Shown here: one piece after another, positions 25,991-35,480 of the stretch
How positions within the stretch are numbered: position 1 is the stretch's first letter
Layout: every line of letters begins with the position of its first letter
Origin: Lachnospiraceae bacterium
GTDB lineage: Bacteria > Bacillota > Clostridia > Lachnospirales > Lachnospiraceae
DNA: 57,086 bases
Assembly (NCBI GenBank): GCA_024682555.1
Contig: JAIKZD010000119.1
Location: 1 to 57,086, forward strand
Direction of reading: 5' to 3'
The notes under the pieces: model-generated
The model's database searches: none
Told to the model about the DNA's origin: nothing
What the model saw: the letters and a program-made list of their open reading frames with translations, nothing else
Made by a program: the position numbers and the translations under genes

Positions 25991-26932
25991 ATGGCCGGAT
26001 ATAATCTGAAAGAAGTAATGAACAAACCGGAAAGACTTACACCGGGACACCGTATGTGTGCCGGATGCGGAGCCACAATAGGCGTGAGAGCCGTACTTCG
26101 TGCCCTTCATGAAAATGACAGGGCTGTCATAGGAAACGCAACGGGCTGTCTGGAAGTGTCTTCCTACACCTATCCCTACACCTCATGGGAGGACAGTTAC
26201 ATACACAATGCCTTTGAAAATGCAGGGGCGACCCTGAGCGGAGTGGAAACAGCCTACAGGGCTCTCAAGAAAAGAGGAAGGATACCGGAGGATGTAAATT
26301 ATAAATTCATAACCTTCGGTGGGGACGGCGGAACCTATGATATTGGCTTCCAGTCCCTGTCGGGTGCCATGGAGAGAGGCCATGATCTGGTCTATGTCTG
26401 CTATGACAACGGGGCATATATGAACACTGGGATACAGAGATCCAGTGCAACGCCCCGGTTTGCCGATACCACAACGACCCCCGTGGGTTCGGCATCCGAT
26501 GGCAAGATGCAGTCAAGAAAGGATCTGGCATCGATAATAGCGGAGCATAACGTTCCTTATGTGGCTCAGACCACCTTTACCAGAGATTTCAGGGATATAC
26601 ATGTAAAATCCGAGAAGGCGATCTATACGGAAGGGGCTGCATTTCTGAATATTCTTGCGCCCTGTCCGAGAGGCTGGCGGTACGAGACGGCGGATATCAT
26701 GAAGATCTGTTCTCTTGCGGTGGATACCTGTTACTGGCCCCTGTTTGAGGTGGATGAGGGAAGATGGACTCTTTCCTACGAGCCTAAAAAGAAGCTTCCC
26801 ATCGAAGATTTTCTGCGTGAGCAGGGAAGATTCAAACATCTGTTCAAAAAGGGCAACGAGGATCTCATCGTACAGTTTCAGGAGGAAGTGGACAGAAGAT
26901 GGGAGGATCTGCTTTATAAGTGTGCCAGATAG
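25991..26932 (+). CDS. porB: 2-oxoacid:ferredoxin oxidoreductase, beta subunit (ThDP-binding)
   Basis: A 313-residue beta subunit that carries thiamine diphosphate and the proximal [4Fe-4S] cluster. The N-terminal HRMCAGCGA supplies the first cluster cysteines, NATGCLE another, and the thiamine motif GGDGGTYDIGFQ ends near CYDNGAYMNTG. The length fits PorB (about 310). AGAGGA lies eight bases before the ATG. With the preceding genes this completes the oxidative decarboxylation complex: 2-oxoacid plus CoA and ferredoxin give acyl-CoA, carbon dioxide and reduced ferredoxin. Confidence 0.94.
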   Translation: MAGYNLKEVMNKPERLTPGHRMCAGCGATIGVRAVLRALHENDRAVIGNATGCLEVSSYTYPYTSWEDSYIHNAFENAGATLSGVETAYRALKKRGRIPEDVNYKFITFGGDGGTYDIGFQSLSGAMERGHDLVYVCYDNGAYMNTGIQRSSATPRFADTTTTPVGSASDGKMQSRKDLASIIAEHNVPYVAQTTFTRDFRDIHVKSEKAIYTEGAAFLNILAPCPRGWRYETADIMKICSLAVDTCYWPLFEVDEGRWTLSYEPKKKLPIEDFLREQGRFKHLFKKGNEDLIVQFQEEVDRRWEDLLYKCAR

Positions 26933-26974
26933 GGACGGCTGAATCACGGAAAAGAAAAGGGAGGGTTACGGAGT

Positions 26975-27880
26975 ATGGAAGAGAGACTGTTTAATAACAA
27001 AAGCATCATAGACTGGCTTCAGTATTTTTCGGATAAGACGGATGTGGATCTTGAGCATGTTAAGATCCTTGACATCACCAGGAAAAACAAGAATCTTATT
27101 CCCGCCTGTGAGGCACACCGCTGCGTTCTTGTCTTTACCGAGGCGGGAAATCCGGATATTTTTTACCGTATGTACAATGCGGGTCTAGGGGAATGCAAGG
27201 TTATCTATAACGAAGGGAGCGACCCTAAAGGACCGATAAAGGAAGATTATGTATCCGATATGATAGACAGAGGGATAAATGCTTCCGCAGGAATGATCGT
27301 TTTAAATCCCAATGCAAGGTCCACCGTCAGATTCGGTATGGATAACAGTGTACTTGCAAAAGGAACGGTTAAATACGTGGGTTCCGAGATAAGAGCCGTT
27401 ATCCTCCAGAAGATGCAGATAGAGGAAGGCAAAAATATCTGTGTGATATCCGGTGAATCCATAGTGGTGGAATCGGCCATACTTAACGGAGAGGGTTCCA
27501 TAATAGCCGTTGAGTATAACGGGAATGACAGAAGACAGCTTGAGGAAAACGTCGAACGTTTCGGGATCAACAATGTAACGATCATCGATCATGTGGATGA
27601 TGAGACCATGAAGGGTCTTCCGGTTCCCGACATCACCATGCTTGTGGCGTCCGCTTCCATGGAGCGGGAGATAGATACCCTGATAAGGCTCAATCCCCAT
27701 ATGGAATTTGTAATATATACCCTGGACTTTGTGCTTGCGGCATCCATGATCGATTACTGCAGAAAGCTTAAGGTTTCGGATCCGGAGATAATCCAGGTGG
27801 CGGTTTCAAAGGTCACCAGCAGGCATAATTATGATACTCAGCCTTCGCCCTGGATAATCACCTTTAAAGCAGGAGAGTAG
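26975..27880 (+). CDS. Degenerate CobL/CbiET-like protein (precorrin methylase-like)
   Basis: A 301-residue protein. Residues about 50-90 (LVFTEAGNPDIFYRMYNAGLG) resemble the C-terminal half of CbiE. Residues about 125-240 resemble CbiT: SEIRAVILQKMQIEEGKNI followed by the fold of a class I methyltransferase and an acidic residue in AVEYN. The glycine-rich SAM loop normally reading GAGSG is replaced by SGES, so SAM binding is doubtful. No other corrin genes are in the window. It follows porB by 42 bases, and its TAG stop abuts the ATG of the polymerase gene, so it looks co-transcribed with both. Function unknown; it may be a repurposed or decaying CobL relative. The family assignment is by eye. 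Confidence 0.6.
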   Translation: MEERLFNNKSIIDWLQYFSDKTDVDLEHVKILDITRKNKNLIPACEAHRCVLVFTEAGNPDIFYRMYNAGLGECKVIYNEGSDPKGPIKEDYVSDMIDRGINASAGMIVLNPNARSTVRFGMDNSVLAKGTVKYVGSEIRAVILQKMQIEEGKNICVISGESIVVESAILNGEGSIIAVEYNGNDRRQLEENVERFGINNVTIIDHVDDETMKGLPVPDITMLVASASMEREIDTLIRLNPHMEFVIYTLDFVLAASMIDYCRKLKVSDPEIIQVAVSKVTSRHNYDTQPSPWIITFKAGE

Positions 27881-29404
27881 ATGAGTGACAAGACTTATAT
27901 AGCAATAGATCTTAAGTCCTTTTATGCCTCCGTGGAATGCGTCGACCGGAGTCTGGATCCCCTTGATGTAAATCTGGTGGTCGCGGATGAATCAAGGACC
28001 GAAAAGACCATATGCTTAGCCGTTTCACCCGCGCTAAAGGCATACGGGATCCCCGGCCGTGCAAGACTGTTTGAGGTTGTTCAGAGGATAAAAGAAGTAA
28101 ATAATTACAGGAGATCAAGAGCTGCCGGACATGAGCTAAATGGCAGCTCCTTTTCGTCCAAAATTTTAAAAGAGGATGAGTCCCTTCAGATCGATTACAT
28201 CGTGGCCCCGCCCAGGATGTCAAGATATATGCAGATAAGCACACAGATCTACGGTATCTACATGAAATATGTGGCACCGGAGGATGTTCATGTTTATTCC
28301 GTGGATGAGGTTTTCATCGATGTCACGGCATATTTAAAGACCTATAAAATGACCCCTCATGAAATGGCGATAACAATGATAAGGGATGTACTGAGAACCA
28401 CCGGGATAACTGCCACGGCCGGGATCGGTACCAACCTTTTTCTTGCAAAGGTTGCCATGGATGTTCTTGCAAAAAAAATGCCTGCCGATGAGGATGGCGT
28501 AAGGATAGCCGAGCTTGATGAAATGAGCTACAGAAGAGAGCTGTGGGGGCACAGGCCCATAACGGATATCTGGCGTGTGGGAAAGGGTACCGCTAAGAGA
28601 CTTGCGGCAAACGGCATGTTTACCATGGGAGATGTGGCCAGATGCTCTGCAGGTTCTCCTAAAGATCACTTCAATGAGGATCTTTTATACAGGCTTTTCG
28701 GCATCAATGCGGAACTCCTGATAGATCACGCCTGGGGGTATGAGCCCGTTACCATAGCGGATATAAAGGCTTATGTACCCGAAAGCAATTCCGTCAGTGA
28801 AGGGCAGGTGTTAAAAGAACCATATACCAATGAAAAAGCAAAGCTTGTCATAAGGGAGATGACGGATAATCTTGTCCTTGATCTGGTAAAGAAGGATCTC
28901 GTCACGGACCAGATGGTCATAAATGTGGGATATGATATCGATAATCTTAAGGATCCGGAGATAATGAATAATTACAGGGGAGAGGTCAGCCCGGATTATT
29001 ACGGCAGAATGGTCCCGAAGCCCGTTCACGGCAGCATAAATCTGAAGTGTCATACATCATCCACAAGGATCATAATGGAGGCTGTCACAAAGCTTTTTGA
29101 GGACATAACCGATGAACATCTTTTCATCAGGCGTATGAGTGTATGTGCCAATCACGTCATCAGGTCATCCGAAATGAAGGAAAAAGAAGACTATGAGCAG
29201 CTTGAACTCTTTGTGGACTATGAGGAAAAGGCAAAGGAAGACCGGAAGGAAAAAGAGGCCCTTGAACGTGAAAAAAGGATGCAGAAGGCAATCTTAAAGC
29301 TTAAAGACAAGTATGGTAAAAATGCGGTACTTCGGGGAATGGATCTTGAAGAAGGAGCCACGAAGATCGAAAGGAATTCACAGGTAGGCGGACATAAAGC
29401 ATGA
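27881..29404 (+). CDS. Y-family DNA polymerase (UmuC/UV-repair type)
   Basis: A 507-residue translesion polymerase related to UmuC and Bacillus UvrX/YqjW. The first catalytic aspartate lies in IAIDLKSFYASVE (residue 10), and the acidic pair in YSVDEVFIDVT (about residues 140-147). A helix-hairpin-helix-like region (WRVGKGTAKRLAANGM) and the little-finger domain follow, then a highly charged K/E tail. It should copy past damaged template bases with low fidelity. The ATG immediately follows the stop of the CobL-like gene, and its stop overlaps the YolD-like start by four bases. The polymerase-YolD pairing is common in Firmicutes, which supports the call. No SOS box was recognised. Confidence 0.9.
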   Translation: MSDKTYIAIDLKSFYASVECVDRSLDPLDVNLVVADESRTEKTICLAVSPALKAYGIPGRARLFEVVQRIKEVNNYRRSRAAGHELNGSSFSSKILKEDESLQIDYIVAPPRMSRYMQISTQIYGIYMKYVAPEDVHVYSVDEVFIDVTAYLKTYKMTPHEMAITMIRDVLRTTGITATAGIGTNLFLAKVAMDVLAKKMPADEDGVRIAELDEMSYRRELWGHRPITDIWRVGKGTAKRLAANGMFTMGDVARCSAGSPKDHFNEDLLYRLFGINAELLIDHAWGYEPVTIADIKAYVPESNSVSEGQVLKEPYTNEKAKLVIREMTDNLVLDLVKKDLVTDQMVINVGYDIDNLKDPEIMNNYRGEVSPDYYGRMVPKPVHGSINLKCHTSSTRIIMEAVTKLFEDITDEHLFIRRMSVCANHVIRSSEMKEKEDYEQLELFVDYEEKAKEDRKEKEALEREKRMQKAILKLKDKYGKNAVLRGMDLEEGATKIERNSQVGGHKA

Positions 29405-29823
29405 ATGATGATTACAGTGATATCATGAATATGGAGCATCATGTTTCTGCTAAAAGGGCACACATGTCCATGATCGACAGGGCTGCCCAGTTTTCACCCT
29501 TTGCGGCCCTTACCGGGTTTGAGGATCATATAGCCGAGGAAGCGAGGCTTACGGGATCGCGCATAACGGATGAAGAAAGGATCAGCCTGCTTGATGAAAA
29601 GATGAGCATTTTAAAGGCTCATATAAAAGAAAGCATTGCCGTGGCGGCCACTTATTTTGTTCCCGATAAAAAAAAGGCCGGCGGTGAATATGTAACAAAA
29701 TACGGTATCGTAAAAAAAGCTGACGAAACCGGAAGAAAACTAGTATTTAAGGACGGAGAGGAAATAAGCTTTGATGAGATATATGATATCGAGTTCCCCG
29801 GACTTAATGACGGGGACAGCTGA
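29401..29823 (+). CDS. YolD-like protein
   Basis: A 140-residue protein with the features of the YolD-like family: the N-terminal RAHMSMIDRAAQFSPFAALTGFED segment (shortened form RAAQFSPFAAL is the clearest part) and a C-terminal small beta barrel ending DEIYDIEFPG. Members sit next to Y-family polymerases in Firmicutes and are thought to assist or regulate them; the biochemical role is not known. It overlaps the polymerase stop by four bases (ATGA), indicating translational coupling. Confidence 0.85.
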   Translation: MNDDYSDIMNMEHHVSAKRAHMSMIDRAAQFSPFAALTGFEDHIAEEARLTGSRITDEERISLLDEKMSILKAHIKESIAVAATYFVPDKKKAGGEYVTKYGIVKKADETGRKLVFKDGEEISFDEIYDIEFPGLNDGDS

Positions 29824-29870
29824 TATCAGGTGTTTTCACTGCCGGTAGTTTCACAATATATTTAAAAATA

Positions 29871-29899
29871 TGGAAAAAAAGGCGCATTTGTGATATTAT
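29871..29899 (+). promoter_or_regulatory. Promoter candidate for the PAS-domain gene
   Basis: TGGAAA (29871-29876) and TATTAT (29894-29899) are 17 bases apart, and TG at 29891-29892 makes an extended -10. It lies 68 bases before the chosen start of the PAS gene. Confidence 0.4.
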
Positions 29900-29966
29900 T
29901 TATTGTAATGTGTCGTATTTGTGTTTTTTTCACATTTGCGATGTCAATATGAGCAGGAGGGTTATG

Positions 29967-30569
29967 ATGGAGGAGCGAAAAAACAGAAGAGAACGCTATT
30001 CGGACGGGTTCGCACTTACAAAATACACACTGCCCGTCGTATGGCAGATGGCGGATGTGATACCCGGCGGTTTCTTTATTTACAAAGAAAACGAGAACAG
30101 GGACCTGATCTATGCAAATAAGAAGGTTCTTGAAATCTACGGCTGTGATACGCTGGATGAATTTAAGGAGCTTACGGGTTACACCTTTGAAGGAATGGTA
30201 TATCCAGAGGATTTTCCGGAGATCCAGGCATCGATAGACAGACAGATAGACGATGATGAAGGGGACAGCCTTGATTATGTTGTATACCGTATAAAGAGAA
30301 AAGACGGAACCATAAGATGGGTGGATGATTACGGCCATTACAGCTATTCTCCGGAGTATGGTGATGTTTATTATGTATTTATCAGCGATATCACCGAAAG
30401 AAAAGAGATGGAGGATGAGGAGAAGAGATTTGACAGTGCGAGGAAGCATTTAAAGAGTCTTGAGGGCAATATAGCCGAAGCTATTTCACATATCGGGAAC
30501 AATGAACAGACCGAAGAAGATCTGAAGAATCTCATGGCCCGCATTGATGAGGTAAATTCGGAAATCTGA
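29967..30569 (+). CDS. PAS-domain sensory protein
   Basis: A soluble protein of about 200 residues. Residues about 25-145 form a PAS fold of the PAS_3 type: MADVIPGGFFIYKENENR, the GCDTLDEFKEL helix region, and the closing PAC strand pair RRKDGTIRWVDD...FISDITERKEMED. The remaining tail is a charged helix, probably a coiled coil, with no output domain. It may act as a standalone sensor or partner. The frame opens at a GTG at 29910, but GCAGGAGG is spaced for ATG at 29964 or 29967. It precedes a chemoreceptor gene by 94 bases, with a hairpin between, so a link to that receptor is possible but not shown. Confidence 0.75.
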   Translation: MEERKNRRERYSDGFALTKYTLPVVWQMADVIPGGFFIYKENENRDLIYANKKVLEIYGCDTLDEFKELTGYTFEGMVYPEDFPEIQASIDRQIDDDEGDSLDYVVYRIKRKDGTIRWVDDYGHYSYSPEYGDVYYVFISDITERKEMEDEEKRFDSARKHLKSLEGNIAEAISHIGNNEQTEEDLKNLMARIDEVNSEI

Positions 30570-30592
30570 CCTGATACCGGAATACAGATATG

Positions 30593-30632
30593 CATGGTGA
30601 ATGTTTTCTTACATTCACCGTGTATATTATTT
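30593..30632 (+). terminator. Hairpin between the PAS gene and the chemoreceptor gene
   Basis: CATGGTGAATGT pairs with ACATTCACCGTG (one G-U pair) around a six-base loop, followed by an AT-rich rather than pure T tail. It is a possible weak terminator or attenuator. Confidence 0.5.
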
Positions 30633-30663
30633 TATCAGAATATAAAACTACAGGAGAACTATC

Positions 30664-32676
30664 ATGAAAAAAAGAAGATCATTGAAACAACTGTTTCTCA
30701 CCCGTATTCTTCTGTCTGTTGTGATGATCATAGCGATAATCACCGCAGTCAGCATGAAGAGACAGTCGGATGAGATAGTAACTCTCACGGAGTCTCTTCT
30801 CGCAAGAGAATCCATTTCGTATTCCAGTGAGATTTATAACTGGTGGAGTCTGATCGAGTGCAGAGTACAGCAGATAGCCGATGTACTGAGGAATTCACCG
30901 AAGATGAGTCATGAAGACGAGCTTAACATGCTGCTCAGCCTGACTGCGGCTGATCCCGATTCCCAGGATATATATTTAGCCTACGGTGATGATATGACTT
31001 TCCTTGACGGTTCGGGCTGGATACCCGGTGATGATTTTGTATTTACCGACAGAGCCTGGTATCAGGGAGCTCTTGGTCAGGGCGGACAGATATATACTTC
31101 CGATCCCTATGTGGATGCATCTACCGGAAAGACCTGTCTTGCCTGTGCCATAATGATAGAAAACAATGTGGTACTGAGCAGTGATATCACTTTTGACCAG
31201 ATGGCCGAGAAGATGGCCGGATTCAAGGCAAGCTCTTCTGATGTAAAGATATATATCATAAACAGCGAAACTCAGGATGTACTTCTCAGTACCGATGAGA
31301 GCACGGTGGGAACGGTTGTATCGGGAAGTACTGATCCCGTTCTTCTGGGACTCGGAAAGGTTCTTTCATCGATCGATACCACAAAATCAATGGATTCCGG
31401 AAAGATAAAGACGGTTGATACTTCAGCGGGAAAGATGATGTATGCCGCAACGGAAGTTGAGGGAACCAACTGGCTGGTTGTAAGTGCAACTCCTTACAGG
31501 TTCGTAAGTGATAAGATCCTTTCATCGGCATTGACAACACTTATAATCTCCCTTATCCTGCTGGCGCTCCTTGCAGTATTCCTGTATTTTGTCATCAGGA
31601 ATCACTTAGATCCCGTTTCCACGGTTACGGGAAAGATCGGCGACCTTTCAAGCGGTGATTTTACAACGGATATAACACCGGAAGGAAATGATGAGATAAC
31701 GACTTTAAGTGAACAGCTGAACGGATATATAAGCCGCATGCGTGATATGCTCATTCATCTGACTGCAATTACCGATGATATGAATGGAAGTGTTGAGAAG
31801 TGCTTCAATATTTCCGGCGGACTCAATGAATCAAACTCTACTCAGGGTGAATCTATAGGACAGCTTAATGAATATCTTGACGGTCTCAACCAGTCCATAG
31901 AAGACGTAGCAAATGCAGCCACCGAGCTTGCTGCGGTTTCTTCAAAGCTTGCGGAAAACTCCGAAGAGGTAAGAAACCTTTGTGTAGAAACCGTTAAATC
32001 CTCCGAGGATGGCAGAGCCGAGATGAAGGGTATGACCCAGAGCGTTACTACCCTGAATTCGACCATCGGGGAACTTATAAAGATCATACGTACCACGGCC
32101 GATACGGTTGACGAGATCAAGGGTATCACCGACACGATCGGAGATATCTCCTCTCAGACCAATCTCCTTTCCCTGAATGCTTCCATAGAGGCTGCAAGAG
32201 CAGGAGAAATGGGAAGAGGCTTTGCGGTTGTTGCAAGTGAAGTCGGAGCCCTGGCCAATCAGTCCACCGGAGCAGCTTCAAATATCAGTTCTCTTGTAGA
32301 GACCATCACCGAGAACATAGAAGATATCAACAAGAAGGCGGACGACTGCTTAAGAGATATGGAACAGTGTCTTGCAGGTGTTGAAAGATCCAATGCTTCC
32401 TTTGATACGATCTATGAGGATATCACAAAGGCTACCGATGCGATCTCCGATATCACCGACGGCATAGGAAGGATCAATGATGTGGCTTCAAACAATGCCG
32501 CCGCTACGCAGGAGCAGGCCGCAACCATCAACCAGATCCTGAGCTTAAGTGATTCAATAGTAAGCGAGAGCGGAAAGATATCGGCAGAGACCGAGAATCT
32601 TTCAAACGAATCCCAGAAGCTTAACGGCTATTCCGCAGCCATAGTTGAGGATCTTAAGAACTTTACTCTCGGATAA
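30664..32676 (+). CDS. Methyl-accepting chemotaxis protein with dCACHE-type sensor
   Basis: A 670-residue transmembrane chemoreceptor. It has a short basic N-terminus and TM1 (about residues 11-27), then an extracytoplasmic sensor of about 250 residues with dCACHE-like features ([37 protein letters not shown]). TM2 lies at about 282-305, followed by HAMP ([21 protein letters not shown]) and a long cytoplasmic signalling coiled coil. The conserved kinase-control tip reads [20 protein letters not shown]. It should sense a small ligand, perhaps an amino acid or organic acid, and modulate CheA. AGGAG precedes the ATG. No other chemotaxis genes lie in the window, so it is a scattered receptor. Confidence 0.94.
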   Translation: MKKRRSLKQLFLTRILLSVVMIIAIITAVSMKRQSDEIVTLTESLLARESISYSSEIYNWWSLIECRVQQIADVLRNSPKMSHEDELNMLLSLTAADPDSQDIYLAYGDDMTFLDGSGWIPGDDFVFTDRAWYQGALGQGGQIYTSDPYVDASTGKTCLACAIMIENNVVLSSDITFDQMAEKMAGFKASSSDVKIYIINSETQDVLLSTDESTVGTVVSGSTDPVLLGLGKVLSSIDTTKSMDSGKIKTVDTSAGKMMYAATEVEGTNWLVVSATPYRFVSDKILSSALTTLIISLILLALLAVFLYFVIRNHLDPVSTVTGKIGDLSSGDFTTDITPEGNDEITTLSEQLNGYISRMRDMLIHLTAITDDMNGSVEKCFNISGGLNESNSTQGESIGQLNEYLDGLNQSIEDVANAATELAAVSSKLAENSEEVRNLCVETVKSSEDGRAEMKGMTQSVTTLNSTIGELIKIIRTTADTVDEIKGITDTIGDISSQTNLLSLNASIEAARAGEMGRGFAVVASEVGALANQSTGAASNISSLVETITENIEDINKKADDCLRDMEQCLAGVERSNASFDTIYEDITKATDAISDITDGIGRINDVASNNAAATQEQAATINQILSLSDSIVSESGKISAETENLSNESQKLNGYSAAIVEDLKNFTLG

Positions 32677-32710
32677 GTGAAAGCATACTTTTCGAATTAT
32701 ACAAATACAA

Positions 32711-32745
32711 AAAATCCCGGCCGGAAGTTTCCAGGCCGGGATTTT
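32711..32745. terminator. Bidirectional terminator between the chemoreceptor and fumC
   Basis: AAAATCCCGGCC pairs perfectly with GGCCGGGATTTT around an 11-base loop. An A run precedes and a T run follows, so it can serve both convergent genes. Confidence 0.9.
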
Positions 32746-32753
32746 GATCATTT

Positions 32754-34130
32754 TCAGATCATTTCCTCGGGCTTAAATACCTCATCAAAACGCTCCGGGG
32801 ACAAAAAGCCAAGACCCGTGCAGGCCTCCTTCAGGGATATGTTTTCCTCATATGCTTTGTGTGCGCATCTGGCCGCGTTTTCATATCCGATATAGGGATT
32901 AAGGGCTGTCACGAGCATCAGTGAATTGTGCAGATTGTCATGCATTTTCTGCCTGTCAGCCTTTATCCCGGATACGCATTTATCGGTGAATGAAATGATG
33001 GATTCCGAAAGAAGCCTGGCCGACTGGGTGAAATTATATGCTATAACGGGAAGAAATACATTAAGTTCAAAATTGCCCTGAGATGCCGCTACGGATATGG
33101 CGGTGTCGTTTCCCATCACCTGCACGGCCACCATGGTCACCTGTTCACACTGTGTGGGGTTGACTTTGCCGGGCATTATGGAACTCCCGGGTTCGTTTTC
33201 GGGGATCTTTATCTCTCCAAGTCCGAGCCTGGGACCGGAAGCGAGCCATCTGATATCATTTGCGATCTTCATCATGTCTGCGGCCAGAGCCTTTACCGCA
33301 CCGTGGGCGAATACCGCTTCATCCCGTGAGGTCAGGGCGTGAAACTTATTTTCTGCACTTACAAAGTCTTTTTTGGTGATGGCTGATAATTTGTCTGCCG
33401 CAAGGCTGTCAAAACCTTTGGGAGCATTCAGGCCGGTACCTACCGCGGTTCCCCCAAGTGCCAGTTCCTTCAGTGAATCCGCCGCAAGGGATAAAAGCTT
33501 TATATCTTTTTCAACGGAACTTCTCCATCCGCTTATCTCCTGTGAAAAAGCTATTGGAACCGCATCCTGGAGATGGGTCCTGCCGCTTTTTACTATGCCC
33601 CTGTTTTCTTCTTCGAGCTTTTTAAGTGCCTCCGTGAGATGTTTTGCTGCGGGTATCAGTTTGTCCTCTATAAGAAGTACGGAGGCGATATGAAGAGCCG
33701 TAGGGAAGGTATCGTTTGAGGACTGGCTCATATTTACATCGTCGTTGGGGTGCAGAAGTTTTTTCCCGGCCAGTTCGTTGCCCCTGCCTGCGATCACCTC
33801 GTTTACATTCATGTTGGACTGGGTTCCCGAACCGGTCTGCCATACAACAAGCGGAAAATTATCCGAAAGCCTGCCATCCTTGATCTCGTTGCAGACCCTG
33901 ATTATCAGATCTTCTTTTTCATCGGTCATCCTGTCGGGGACCAGTTCATTGTTGGCCATGGCGGCAGCGGCTTTTAAATAGGCAAAAGCTTTTATTATCT
34001 CCGCAGGCATGGTCTCTGTGCCTTCACCGATCTTAAAATTCTCATGACTTCTCTGAGTCTGTGCACCCCAGTATTTATCGGCGGGGACCTTTATTTCTCC
34101 CATTGAATCGTGTTCCGTACGGTATTCCAT
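32754..34130 (-). CDS. fumC: Class II fumarate hydratase
   Basis: A 458-residue fumarase of the aspartase/fumarase superfamily, reversibly hydrating fumarate to malate without an iron-sulphur cluster. All three conserved regions are visible: NMSQSSNDTFP, SGRTHLQDAVP and the flexible signature loop GSSIMPGKVN that holds the catalytic serine. The length is typical (about 460). The frame extends seven codons up to a TTG at 34151, but GGAGGA lies six bases before the ATG at 34130, which I chose. It is a single-gene unit with its own promoter. The aspartase relative is less likely given the strong FumC resemblance in VVWQTGSGTQSNMN. Confidence 0.94.
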   Translation of the reverse strand: MEYRTEHDSMGEIKVPADKYWGAQTQRSHENFKIGEGTETMPAEIIKAFAYLKAAAAMANNELVPDRMTDEKEDLIIRVCNEIKDGRLSDNFPLVVWQTGSGTQSNMNVNEVIAGRGNELAGKKLLHPNDDVNMSQSSNDTFPTALHIASVLLIEDKLIPAAKHLTEALKKLEEENRGIVKSGRTHLQDAVPIAFSQEISGWRSSVEKDIKLLSLAADSLKELALGGTAVGTGLNAPKGFDSLAADKLSAITKKDFVSAENKFHALTSRDEAVFAHGAVKALAADMMKIANDIRWLASGPRLGLGEIKIPENEPGSSIMPGKVNPTQCEQVTMVAVQVMGNDTAISVAASQGNFELNVFLPVIAYNFTQSARLLSESIISFTDKCVSGIKADRQKMHDNLHNSLMLVTALNPYIGYENAARCAHKAYEENISLKEACTGLGFLSPERFDEVFKPEEMI

Positions 34131-34183
34131 AGCTGTTCCTCCGTTTTGCAAGCCTCATGAGGCAGTGACCTGAACCAATGTAT

Positions 34184-34212
34184 ATTTTAGCGTGGCGCTG
34201 TATTAATGACAA
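34184..34212 (-). promoter_or_regulatory. Sigma-A promoter of fumC
   Basis: Read on the minus strand, TTGTCA (34212-34207) and TAAAAT (34189-34184) are separated by exactly 17 bases and each match the consensus at five of six positions. The -10 lies about 54 bases before the fumC start. Confidence 0.65.
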
Positions 34213-34360
34213 GAATAATGTGAACTGAGGGGTTAAAGATTAAGGGTTATGTGCCGATATACAGATTAAGCGGAAGAATCTTTATGTAATACTCAGCCAT
34301 CCGTAAGGAAATGGGAGCAGGACATGTGTAACTGCTTTAAGCTACAGGGAGGTAGATCTC

Positions 34361-35413
34361 ATGGCGGGAATCGGCGGTATCTGTTCATACGGACAGATCT
34401 TTCAGTCACCATATCGATACAGGGAAGGATCGGCCGGCGTACATGTTATGGGGGCCGGGTCCGGGGTTTCGCAGTCCGCACAATATGCCGGGGCGGTCTT
34501 AAGTATCAGGAGAAACTCCGATAAAAGTGAGGAAGAAGCATACAGATCCTCACAGATGCACGATCTTTTACATTCCTTAAACCAGCAGAATAAAAACAGA
34601 AAAAGATATGATACGGATGAGGCGGAAAGCGGGGAAGATCAGATCCGTAAGATCTTAAAGGAGCAGTATCAGAATTCCGATATCCGGATAACTCATTACA
34701 GGGATAAAGATGACAGTCTCATAAAACTGTCAGGCATAAGATCCGGGAAAAAAGACTCCGTTATCAAAAAACCCTTAAAATACAATTTCCGTGAGATAGC
34801 GACAAAGATCCTGAGGGCTAAGACTTCACAAAGCGCCGGCCAGGCTCTTATCTGTGCAAAGAGGAAGGTGAGGGAGCTTAAAGGCAGGATATCAATGGGT
34901 GAGGAGGACCCTAAGGAGCTTGAACTTGCGCTTACCCATGCAAAGAGGATGGAGCTTCTTGCCAGAAAGAAAAAGCATAATCTTGAACTGGAAGAACTTG
35001 CAGGCGTAACTGTAGAAAGAGAAGAAAGAAAGGATAAGGCAGAGGAGAGCAGGGAGGAGCTTAAGAATGCGATGATCTCTGCGGAGGAGGAAAAGATCTC
35101 CGTAAAGGAGGATGAGATATTTGATGAACGAAAGGAAATATTTGATGAGTATTCCGAGGATATTTCCGGACTTAATGAGCTTCTGAAGGATTTCGGGGAG
35201 GAAGAGCTTGAGGAACTTGAAAAGGCCATGGAGATACTTGAGAGCGCCGAAATGATAAACCCTCACATGAGCAGGGAGGACCTGGAGGAATTAAAAACAG
35301 AGCACAGAAACAAAGAAATGAAGGCGCTGATCAAAGCCGACATGGATTATCTCGAAGGAAGCGCGAAACTGGCAGCGGAGAACACGATGGAGAACACATA
35401 TTCTTTTTCTTGA
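34361..35413 (+). CDS. Coiled-coil protein of unknown function
   Basis: A 350-residue protein I do not recognise. The first 50 residues are Gly/Ser-rich (starting MAGIGGICSYGQIF). A short basic middle follows, and from about residue 140 the protein is highly charged, with long K/E/L-rich stretches likely to form coiled coils. There is no signal peptide, membrane segment, cysteine cluster or enzyme motif. GGGAGG is well placed before the ATG. Its neighbours are fumC (divergent) and the DUF3737 gene 67 bases downstream. It could be a scaffold or cytoskeletal-type protein, but this is only a guess from composition. Confidence 0.6.
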   Translation: MAGIGGICSYGQIFQSPYRYREGSAGVHVMGAGSGVSQSAQYAGAVLSIRRNSDKSEEEAYRSSQMHDLLHSLNQQNKNRKRYDTDEAESGEDQIRKILKEQYQNSDIRITHYRDKDDSLIKLSGIRSGKKDSVIKKPLKYNFREIATKILRAKTSQSAGQALICAKRKVRELKGRISMGEEDPKELELALTHAKRMELLARKKKHNLELEELAGVTVEREERKDKAEESREELKNAMISAEEEKISVKEDEIFDERKEIFDEYSEDISGLNELLKDFGEEELEELEKAMEILESAEMINPHMSREDLEELKTEHRNKEMKALIKADMDYLEGSAKLAAENTMENTYSFS

Positions 35414-35480
35414 CAGGAACTTATATGAATAAATAGAATAAGGGGGATATCATAAATATAATCCGGAGGAAGATCGGAGC

